Origin: CAWEQO01 sp963811225
GTDB taxonomy: Bacteria; Chloroflexota; Anaerolineae; Anaerolineales; Anaerolineaceae
Reading direction: 5' to 3'
NCBI GenBank assembly: GCA_963811225.1
Contig: CAWEQO010000004.1
Location: forward strand, 372,001-436,000
DNA: 64,000 nucleotides
A program made the position numbers and the translations under genes. This document shows, one piece after another, positions 32,848 to 39,606 of this stretch (position 1 is its first letter; every line of letters begins with the position of its first letter). The notes under the pieces are model-generated. The model saw only the letters and a list, made by a program, of their open reading frames with translations, had not been told where the DNA came from and did not search any database.

Positions 32848-34122
32848 ATGAAGTCAACCATTCAAAGTGTCAAAGGAATGCGGGATCAATATCCCGAGAA
32901 TCTGGCGGTCCGCAGCTGGCTGTACCAGGCCATTCGCGAAGTGTCCGAGTTGTACGGTTATGAGGAGTGGGAAGGGCCTTACGTCGAACGCATCGACCTG
33001 TACGCGGCCAAGTCGGGCGAGGAGCTGGTTAAAGAGCAGGCTTTCGTGTTCGAAGACCGCGGCGGAGACTTGATAACCCTGCGCCCCGAGCTGACGCCGA
33101 CCCTGGCGCGTATGGTCGCAGAGCGCCAGCGCCAGCTTGTCTATCCCCTGCGCTGGTGGCAGTTCGGTCCCTTCTGGCGCTACGAGCGCCCGCAGCGCGG
33201 CCGCACGCGCGAGTTCTTCCAATGGAACATCGACCTGATCGGTGTCGACACGCCCGAGGCGGACGCCGAGCTGGTGGCGGTGGCGGCCAATTTCTTCAAG
33301 AAGGTCGGCCTGAAGCCCGAGCAGGTCCAGATCCTGGTCAACAATCGCAAGCTCACCAGCCAGGAACTAAACCGCCTGGGCATCCCGCAAGACAAACGCA
33401 TGGACGTGTTCCACTTGATCGACCGGCGCGACAAGCTGAATTCGGCCGCCTGGGAGAACTACGGTCACGAGATCGGACTGTCGGACCAGCAGTTGGCCGA
33501 CCTGAAAGAGATCCTCGACGACGCCAATCTGTGGAAGAAGCTGCCAGATTTCCAGCGCTTCTTCGCCGCCATCGATGCCATGGGCGTGCGTGAGTGGGTC
33601 CATTACGCTCCCAATGTCATCCGCGGCCTGGACTATTACACCGGCATGGTCTTCGAGGCCTATGATATCGAAGAGCATCGCGCTATCTTCGGCGGCGGTC
33701 ACTATGGCAACCTGGTCTCCGACGTCGGCGGTGAGCCCATGCCGGGCGTCGGTTTTGCCATGGGTGACGTGATGATCTCGCTGGTGCTGGAGAAGTACGG
33801 CTTGATCCCAGAAGAGAGGGGCCTGGAGGAAACGGTGCTGGTGACCGTGTTCGACGAGTTGCTTCTGTTGAACAGCTGCGAGCTGGCCTCAGATCTGCGT
33901 GCCGCGGGTGTGAAAGCCATTTGCTACCCTGAAGCCGTCAAACTGCAAAAGCAGCTCAAGTTCGCCGACCGCAAGAAGATCCGCTTCGCCGTCATCGTCG
34001 GCCCGGATGAAGCCGCCGCCGGGCAGGTGACTGTGAAAAACCTGGCCGGGCGCACCCAAGAAACCCTCGCTCGCAAGGAAGTTGGCAGGCGATTACGGCA
34101 GCTTCTGGACTTGCCGAAATAG
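32848..34122 (+). CDS. hisS: HisS, histidyl-tRNA synthetase
   Basis: Class II synthetase that charges tRNA-His; cytoplasmic dimer. 424 aa, the normal length. Motif 1 near GYEEWEGPYVERIDL, motif 2 GPFWRYERPQRGRTREFFQW with its catalytic Arg, the histidine-A block RGLDYYTGMVFE, and motif 3 PGVGFAMGDVMISL. C-terminal anticodon domain from about residue 330 (VTVFDELLLLNSCELASDLR). Start ATG 32848 behind CAGGGAA. It stands 118 bases upstream of its own cognate tRNA gene. Confidence 0.97.
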   Translation: MKSTIQSVKGMRDQYPENLAVRSWLYQAIREVSELYGYEEWEGPYVERIDLYAAKSGEELVKEQAFVFEDRGGDLITLRPELTPTLARMVAERQRQLVYPLRWWQFGPFWRYERPQRGRTREFFQWNIDLIGVDTPEADAELVAVAANFFKKVGLKPEQVQILVNNRKLTSQELNRLGIPQDKRMDVFHLIDRRDKLNSAAWENYGHEIGLSDQQLADLKEILDDANLWKKLPDFQRFFAAIDAMGVREWVHYAPNVIRGLDYYTGMVFEAYDIEEHRAIFGGGHYGNLVSDVGGEPMPGVGFAMGDVMISLVLEKYGLIPEERGLEETVLVTVFDELLLLNSCELASDLRAAGVKAICYPEAVKLQKQLKFADRKKIRFAVIVGPDEAAAGQVTVKNLAGRTQETLARKEVGRRLRQLLDLPK

Positions 34123-34199
34123 ATCATCCTCATTTGGCGGCGGCGTGTGCCGCAGGCAAGGGGCAGGGGTAGGTACAATATCTGCCCTCCATCAACTTC

Positions 34200-34228
34200 T
34201 TGCGAATTGACTCTCGCTGTGATAGAAT
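34200..34228 (+). promoter_or_regulatory. Promoter of the tRNA-His gene
   Basis: TTGCGA (34200-34205), 17-base spacer, TAGAAT (34223-34228), 12 bases before the tRNA start. So the tRNA probably has its own start besides any hisS read-through. Confidence 0.55.
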
Positions 34229-34240
34229 TGGTGTGTTCGA

Positions 34241-34313
34241 GGTGGCTGTAGCTCAATGGCAGAGCATCGCACTGTGGATGCGAGGGTTGTGGGTTCGACC
34301 CCCATCAGCCACC
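34241..34313 (+). tRNA. tRNA-His (anticodon GTG)
   Basis: Full cloverleaf: acceptor GTGGCTG with CAGCCAC, D-stem GCTC/GAGC, anticodon stem TCGCA/TGCGA with loop CTGTGGA (anticodon GTG), T-stem GTGGG/CCCAT with loop TTCGACC. G at 34241 faces C at 34313, giving the extra G(-1):C73 pair that marks tRNA-His. CCA is not encoded. Confidence 0.97.
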
Positions 34314-34447
34314 CTCTATTTTATTAATCGGGTTGTGGGTCCCCAGAAGGGGATTCTATTCGACCCCCATCAGCCACCCTCTATTTTTTTAATCGGGTTG
34401 TGGGTCCCCAGAAGGGGATTCTATTCGACCCCCATCAGCCACCCTCA
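34284..34447 (+). repeat. Tandem partial copies of the tRNA-His 3' end (65-bp units)
   Basis: The tRNA segment from GGGTTGTGGGT (34284) through the acceptor end and a short AT tail is repeated twice, at 34330-34394 and 34395-34447. Each copy has an extra 19 bases (CCCCAGAAGGGGATTCTAT) inside the T-arm, so it cannot form a tRNA. The three TCGACCCCCATCAGCCACC blocks are exactly 65 bases apart. The last copy runs into the terminator at 34452. Confidence 0.9.
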
Positions 34448-34451
34448 ATCT

Positions 34452-34478
34452 GGGTCTCCGAGTAGGAGGCCCTTTTTT
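34452..34478 (+). terminator. Intrinsic terminator of the tRNA-His unit
   Basis: Stem GGGTCTCC/GGAGGCCC with loop GAGTA, followed by TTTTTT. It comes right after the second repeat copy. Confidence 0.85.
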
Positions 34479-34670
34479 GTTAATGCAAACTTGTCGATTA
34501 TTTCCCTTGTCGCCTTAAATTCGCCGGTTCTCATCATAATTTCATCAAATCATTGACAATTTTAATCAACAATGCAATATAATAGAAACAGTAGGGGGTG
34601 AGTCACCGGGCCGGATGATCTGGCCCTACAAATGACAATTACGCAATAACCGAATGGAGGAGTTTGTCGA
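34479..34670 (+). promoter_or_regulatory. Upstream region of the sugar ABC operon with a strong promoter
   Basis: Consensus TTGACA at 34553-34558 and TATAAT at 34578-34583, spacer 19. After it comes GGGGGTGAGTCAC (34594-34606), which has an exact inverted match after the binding-protein gene (36039-36051). Ribosome site GGAGGAG at 34655-34661. Nothing else seen in the stretch. Confidence 0.65.
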
Positions 34671-35971
34671 ATGAAGACGAAGGTTTCACTTCTATTAGTG
34701 AGTATTACGATTCTCGCTCTGGCCCTGGCTGGGTGTGCCCCAGCTGCGACCAATGCGACCACAGTGCCAACTGCGGCTGAGGGTGGGGTTGAAACACTAC
34801 CGCCCACTGTTGCACCCACAACTGCCCCGCCCACCACCGCTCCTACAACCGCAGCGACGGAGGTCGGTACGCTGTCTCCTACAGAGGCAGTCGCTACAAC
34901 AGCTCCAACCACTGAGGTGACTGCCGGTGCCGTCCAGAGCGCTTTGCCCGATCTGACGCCGGATCAAACCTGAATGCAAAGATTGCACTGCTGTTACCGG
35001 AAACCAAAACAACCCGCTATGAAACTGCAGATCGCCCCTATTTCACCGAGCGTATGAACCAGCTCTGCCCCAACTGTGAGATTATTTACAGCAATGCCAA
35101 TCAGGATGCCAGCCTGCAGCTTTCGCAAGCCCAGGCGGCCCTGACCAACGGTGCAAACGTGCTCGTGCTCGACCCGGTCGACTCGGCCTCCGCGTCCGCG
35201 ATCGCCGATCAGGCCGCGGCCCAGGGCGTTCCGGTCATCGCGTATGACCGCTTGATCCTCAACACTGCCAATGTCGACTATTACATTTCCTTTGACAACC
35301 GGCAAGTTGGCGTGCTCCAGGCCCAGAGCTTGATGACTGCGCTCGACAGTATGCAAACCCAGCAGCCGCCGGTTATCGTTATGATTAACGGCGCCCCAAC
35401 CGACAACAATGCCAAGCTCTTCAAGGAGGGCGCACACAGCGTGTTCGACTCGCTGGTATCCAGCGGTCAGTTGACCATCGGCGCTGAATATGACACGCCC
35501 GACTGGTCGCCCGACCAGGCGCAGAACGAGATGCAGCAGGCCCTCACCGCCCTGAACAACCAGGTGGACGGCGTATACGCCGCCAATGACGGCACCGCCA
35601 GCGGCGCGATCGCGGCCATGAAGGCGGCCGGGGTCAGCCCCATTCCGCCCGTCACCGGTCAGGACGCCGAGCTTGCCGCCATTCAGCGCATTGTTGCCGG
35701 CACCCAGTATATGACCGTCTACAAGGCGATCAAGCCTGAAGCTTACACCGCCGCCGAACTGGCCTTCGCGCTGGCTTCAAATACCACCATCGACGTGCAA
35801 ACGCAAACGGTGAACAACGGCACGACCGACGTTCAGTCTGTCCTGCTGACCCCCATCGCGGTCACCCAAGACAACATAACGAGCACCATTGTGGCCGATA
35901 ACTTTTGGACGGTCGATCAGATCTGCACGCCGGAATATGCGGCGGACTGCCAGCAACTGGGCATCCAGTAA
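34671..35971 (+). pseudogene. Sugar-binding lipoprotein of an ABC transporter (XylF-like), frameshifted
   Basis: Periplasmic-type type-1 binding protein for a monosaccharide, most like D-xylose-binding proteins. The N-terminus is a lipoprotein signal (VSITILALALAGCAPAATN, lipobox LAGC), then a Thr/Pro-rich linker. At 34968-34971 the frame runs into TGA. Adding one C to the CC there joins LPDLTPDQT to LNAKIALLLPETKTTRYETA, and the protein runs to 433 aa. Family blocks: SNANQDASLQLSQAQAAL, VLDPVDSASASAIADQAAAQ, VPVIAYDRLI, VTGQDAELAAIQRIVAGTQ. The defect is a missing base in a short C run, so a sequence error is plausible; otherwise a truncated lipoprotein stub would result. Confidence 0.87.
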
Positions 35972-35987
35972 TCGAATGAACTTAATC

Positions 35988-36023
35988 GGGCGCCTGACCA
36001 AAGTAAGGAACGGTCAGGCGCCC
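35988..36023 (+). terminator. Hairpin after the sugar-binding gene
   Basis: 12-bp perfect arms GGGCGCCTGACC with a 12-base loop. No T run. Such hairpins after a binding-protein gene often protect its mRNA and lower expression of the following transporter genes. Confidence 0.65.
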
Positions 36024-36074
36024 GCAGAAAATATACTTGTGACTCACCCCCGATAATTTTCTAAGGAGATTTGT

Positions 36075-36836
36075 ATGGCAAAATCCCCCAATGAACCCAT
36101 CTTACAGTTACTGAATATTACCAAGCGTTTTGGCGCGGTCCAGGCGCTGGATGGCATCGACTTCGAGGTGTATCCTCGCGAGGTGGTTGGCTTGGTCGGC
36201 GATAACGGCGCCGGGAAATCGACTCTGATCAAGATCATCGCCGGCACCTACCAGCCGGATGAGGGAGAATATCTCTTTGAAGGTCGCGAGGTGCATATTA
36301 CTACTCCACGCGAGGCCAGCGACATGGGCATCCAAACGGTGTACCAGGACCTGGCGCTTTGCGATAACCTGGATGTGGTTGCAAACATGTACCTCGGCCG
36401 CGAAGAGACCTCTTCAGGGGTCGTGCACACCCTCGACGAGCCAGCCATGGAGCGTGAGACCCTGCGTCACGTGCGTATCTTGCACGTGCGCATCCCCTCG
36501 GTGCGCACCCTGATCGGCACCATGTCCGGCGGCCAGCGCCAGTCGGTGGCGGTTGCCAGAGCCACCATGTGGAACTCGAAGGTGGTGCTGCTGGACGAGC
36601 CGACCGCAGCCCTGGGCGTCGAGCAAACCCAGCAGGTGAAAGAGCTGATCCTGCGCCTGCGCGAACAGGGATTGGGTGTGGTTGTCATTAGCCACAGTCT
36701 GGCGGACGTTTTCGATGTGGCCGATCGCATTATCGTGATGCGCCTGGGCAAGCGGGTCGCCACTTTCGAAAAAACCGACACGAACGCCGAACAAGTTGTG
36801 GCGGCGATCACGGGGGCAGAATATGGGAGGACATAG
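36075..36836 (+). CDS. Sugar ABC transporter ATPase, single-domain
   Basis: 253-aa ATPase of a carbohydrate importer. Walker A VGDNGAGKSTLI, Q-loop VYQDLAL, signature TMSGGQRQSVAVARA, Walker B VVLLDEPTAALG, H-loop VVVISHSL. The C-terminal VVAAITGAEYGRT is the short tail seen in the RbsA/XylG family. Classical XylG and RbsA have two ATPase domains in about 500 aa; this one has a single domain and must work as a homodimer. Ribosome site AAGGAG. It sits 11 bases before the permease gene. Confidence 0.93.
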   Translation: MAKSPNEPILQLLNITKRFGAVQALDGIDFEVYPREVVGLVGDNGAGKSTLIKIIAGTYQPDEGEYLFEGREVHITTPREASDMGIQTVYQDLALCDNLDVVANMYLGREETSSGVVHTLDEPAMERETLRHVRILHVRIPSVRTLIGTMSGGQRQSVAVARATMWNSKVVLLDEPTAALGVEQTQQVKELILRLREQGLGVVVISHSLADVFDVADRIIVMRLGKRVATFEKTDTNAEQVVAAITGAEYGRT

Positions 36837-36847
36837 GAGAGCAGCCG

Positions 36848-38185
36848 ATGGCGGAAGATTTCAATTCACCGAATGATCGAGAATTCAAAACCCCGGAAGA
36901 TCGAGGTTTCAAAACACCGGAAGAGACGGAAGAAGAGTTTCGTGAAGATGCTGAATCGCCGGACGTGGTGGGTCCGCCTGTAGAGCCCACCGAGAGCTTG
37001 CCGAAGCGGATCGGCCGTCAGGTCGCGGCAGGGGATGTTGGCGCTCTGCCGGTCTTGCTCGGATTAGTATTAATTGCCGTTATTTTCCAGGTGGCCAACA
37101 GTAATTTCTTGACCCCTCTCAACCTGACTAACCTGCTGGTGCAGATCTCCGCGATGGGCACCATTTCGGTCGGGATTGTGCTGGTGCTGTTGATTGGCGA
37201 GATCGACCTGTCGGTCGGCGCGGTCAGCGGCTTAAGCGCTGCTATCATGGCCGTGCTTTCCGTCCACATGGGCTATCCCGGTTGGGCTGCTATCCTGATC
37301 GGGCTTGCCGCCGGTGCGGGTATCGGCCTCCTGCAAGGGTGGTGGTTCGCAAGCCTGCACGTCCCATCTTTCATCGTCACGCTGGCGGGTTTCTTGGGTT
37401 GGCAGGGCGCTTTGCTTCTAGTGCTGGGCAACACCGGCACGGTCAATCTGAATGACCGTCTGATCATCTCGCTGGCCAACCTGCGTTTACCGATTTGGCT
37501 GGGTTGGGGCATCGCTATCCTCGGATTGGTGATCTACTGGCTGGGTATGCTGTTTGAGTACCGACGCCTGCAGCGCATGGGGATCCACACGCGTTCGTTT
37601 GGCGCCCTGGCTACACGCGGCGTTCTGGTAACCCTGGTCACCGTCGTGATCGTTGGCGTCATGAGTGTCAACCGCAACCCGGGCCGTACGCCCATTCAAG
37701 GTATTCCCCTGGCCGTGCTGCTGTTCGTCGGATTCGTCATCCTGTTTGATTTCCTCACCACCCGAACCCGCTTTGGCCGCTATATCTTTGCCATTGGCGG
37801 CAACGTCGAAGCCGCCCGGCGGGCCGGCATCAACGTCACCATGATCCGGATTGTGGTGTTCATCTTGTGCGATATGATGGCTGCCGCAGGCGGCATCCTG
37901 GCGGCTTCCCGCCTGTATGCGGTCAACCAGTCATCCGGCAGCGGTGATGTGCTGCTAAACTCCATTGCAGCGGCGGTCATTGGCGGTACGAGCCTGTTTG
38001 GCGGGCGTGGCAGCACCTGGTCGGCCCTGCTCGGCGCGCTGGTCATCGGCGCCATCGCCAACGGGATGAACTTGCTGGCACTGGCCTCTTCGATCCGCTT
38101 TATGGTCACCGGTGCAGTGCTGCTCCTGGCCGTCACCCTGGATGCCTACACCCGCTCCCGACGAGAACAAACCGGCCGGGCATAA
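36848..38185 (+). CDS. Sugar ABC transporter permease (XylH-like)
   Basis: 445-aa inner-membrane permease of the branched monosaccharide class. About ten helices; the first 65 residues are hydrophilic and carry direct repeats (EFKTPEDRGFKTPEE). Conserved blocks: LLIGEIDLSVGAVSGLSAA, IVTLAGFLGWQGALLLVLG, IPLAVLLFVGFVILFDF, TRFGRYIFAIGGNVEAARRA, GGTSLFGGRGSTWSALLGAL. These match XylH more than RbsC. Operon with the ATPase and binding protein; likely substrate xylose or a related pentose. Confidence 0.93.
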   Translation: MAEDFNSPNDREFKTPEDRGFKTPEETEEEFREDAESPDVVGPPVEPTESLPKRIGRQVAAGDVGALPVLLGLVLIAVIFQVANSNFLTPLNLTNLLVQISAMGTISVGIVLVLLIGEIDLSVGAVSGLSAAIMAVLSVHMGYPGWAAILIGLAAGAGIGLLQGWWFASLHVPSFIVTLAGFLGWQGALLLVLGNTGTVNLNDRLIISLANLRLPIWLGWGIAILGLVIYWLGMLFEYRRLQRMGIHTRSFGALATRGVLVTLVTVVIVGVMSVNRNPGRTPIQGIPLAVLLFVGFVILFDFLTTRTRFGRYIFAIGGNVEAARRAGINVTMIRIVVFILCDMMAAAGGILAASRLYAVNQSSGSGDVLLNSIAAAVIGGTSLFGGRGSTWSALLGALVIGAIANGMNLLALASSIRFMVTGAVLLLAVTLDAYTRSRREQTGRA

Positions 38186-38211
38186 TAAAAAATATCATCC
38201 AAAGCCTATAG

Positions 38212-38276
38212 GGGCGAAGGAGGTTGGAAGCAAACCGGTCGATGGAAATGTGCCGGGCTTCCAACCTCCTTTGCCC
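38212..38276. terminator. 20-bp hairpin after the permease gene (repeat-family member)
   Basis: Arms GGGCGAAGGAGGTTGGAAGC and GCTTCCAACCTCCTTTGCCC with one wobble. A close relative lies at 46139-46192 (see findings). It ends the sugar operon. Confidence 0.7.
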
Positions 38277-38497
38277 AACCGCATCCAACCCACCATTTCC
38301 ATTCAATATTCTTTAGCCATCGTCCCAACCCAAGATGTGTTGGGCTGTGAATGGGTCGGTGGTGGTAACACCAGTCGCAGGCCGTGTACGAAACGCGCCC
38401 TGCGACTTCCTTCACAGGCTCGCATTGCATCGGGATTAGTTCCTCCGACTCTCCGCTTTCCCAGAACCGCTTTTTCTGATAATATATACCGAATTCT
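38277..38497. other. Gap before azlC
   Basis: No gene seen. Two small hairpins occur: TGGTG-GTAA-CACCA near 38360-38373 and GTCGCAGG/CCTGCGAC at 38374-38406. A TGATAATAT box 15-25 bases before azlC may be a -10 element; no ribosome site is visible before the azlC ATG, so its message may be leaderless. Confidence 0.4.
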
Positions 38498-39217
38498 ATG
38501 GCAGAAACCACTCTAACTTCCTCTCACGAGTTATCCCGCCGCAGCGAGCTGCTCTCCGGCATCCGTGCCGAGCTGCCCCTGCTGATCGGCGTCGTGCCGT
38601 TTGGCATGGTCTATGGGGTGGTGGCGGTTCAGGCAGGGCTGTCCGCCGGGCTGGCGCAGGCCATGTCCTCGGTCATGTTTGCCGGTTCGGCCCAGTTCGT
38701 GACCGCCGTTTTGCTCGGGCAGTCCGTGCCGCTGCTGCTGGTGATCACCACCGCGGCCATCCTTAATCTGCGCCACCTGTTCTACAGCGCCTCGGTAGCG
38801 CCCTACGTCCGCAAGCTGCCCGGTCCCTGGAAGTACCTGCTGGCCTATCTGCTGACCGATGAGGCTTATGCCGTCTCCATCGTCCATTATTCCGAAACCG
38901 ATCCGCTGCGGCAAGACCACCACCACTGGTTCTTCCTCGGCGCCGGACTTACCCTGTGGATCTCCTGGCAAATCAGCACGATGATTGGCATCTTCTTCGG
39001 GCTGAACGTTCCGCCGGAATGGTCGTTGGACTTTGCCCTGGCGTTGACCTTCATCGCCATGCTCGTGCCCATGTTGAAGGACCGCCCCAACCTGTTTGCC
39101 GCGCTCACCTCCGGGCTGTGCGCTCTGGCCTTTGCCGGTCTGCCCTACAAGCTCGGACTGGTACTGGCTGCGCTGGCCGGTATCCTGGCCGGAACCTTCG
39201 TGGAGCGTCTGCGATGA
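38498..39217 (+). CDS. azlC: AzlC, branched-chain amino-acid exporter large subunit
   Basis: 239-aa inner-membrane protein of the AzlC/YgaZ family. It exports branched-chain amino acids (or analogues) together with AzlD. Blocks: PLLIGVVPFGMVYGVVAVQA, QAMSSVMFAGSAQFVTAVLL, RHLFYSASVAPYVRKLPGPW, LLTDEAYAVSIV. About seven helices. Its stop overlaps the azlD ATG by 3 bases (ATGA), which secures the pair. Confidence 0.93.
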   Translation: MAETTLTSSHELSRRSELLSGIRAELPLLIGVVPFGMVYGVVAVQAGLSAGLAQAMSSVMFAGSAQFVTAVLLGQSVPLLLVITTAAILNLRHLFYSASVAPYVRKLPGPWKYLLAYLLTDEAYAVSIVHYSETDPLRQDHHHWFFLGAGLTLWISWQISTMIGIFFGLNVPPEWSLDFALALTFIAMLVPMLKDRPNLFAALTSGLCALAFAGLPYKLGLVLAALAGILAGTFVERLR

Positions 39218-39528
39218 GCGCCTGGCTTGCCATTGTCGTCATTGGCTTGATCACTTACGCAATCCGCCTGGCGTTCATCGTCCTGCTCGGCCATTGGACC
39301 ATCCCCGAGCCGCTGATGCGCTCGCTGCGTTTCGTGCCGCCCTCGGTGTTTGCCGCCATCGTCCTGCCCGAGATCTTCTCGGGTAACGGCGCAGGCAGCC
39401 CCTTGCTCCTCAACCCGCGCCTGATCTCCGCCGTGGTGGCCGCCTTGATTGCCTGGAAGACCAAGAACATCGTCCTCACCCTCGTGGCCGGCTTCGCCGT
39501 TCTGTTTTTAGTCCAGGCTCTGCTCTGA
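39214..39528 (+). CDS. azlD: AzlD, branched-chain amino-acid exporter small subunit
   Basis: 104-aa membrane protein of the AzlD/YgaH family with about four helices (LAIVVIGLITYAIRLAFIV, FVPPSVFAAIVLPEIF, LISAVVAALIAWKTKN, IVLTLVAGFAVLFLVQ). Works with AzlC. The ATG at 39214 overlaps the azlC stop; longer frames starting at 38956 lie inside azlC. Confidence 0.92.
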   Translation: MSAWLAIVVIGLITYAIRLAFIVLLGHWTIPEPLMRSLRFVPPSVFAAIVLPEIFSGNGAGSPLLLNPRLISAVVAALIAWKTKNIVLTLVAGFAVLFLVQALL

Positions 39529-39551
39529 GAGAGAGGCTCATCGATAGGCAA

Positions 39552-39577
39552 ACGGGGTGACTTGCAGGCCACCCCGT
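39552..39577. terminator. Bidirectional hairpin between azlD and the ABC-F gene
   Basis: 8-bp stem ACGGGGTG/CACCCCGT with a 10-base loop, in the 78-base gap between convergent genes. Confidence 0.5.
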
Positions 39578-39606
39578 CCCCTTTCCACGTGTCTCCCCCT
39601 TCTCAA

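Noticed and set aside
34284..34447. Second and third tRNA-His genes
   Set aside because: The copies hold only the 3' third of the tRNA, with a 19-base insert in the T-arm, and lack acceptor 5' strand, D-arm and anticodon arm.
34284..34447. CRISPR array
   Set aside because: Units are immediate tandem copies with no variable spacers, and no cas genes are near.
38206..38511. 101-residue - strand frame between the permease and azlC
   Set aside because: It runs through the hairpin at 38212-38276, has an odd composition, and no ribosome site.
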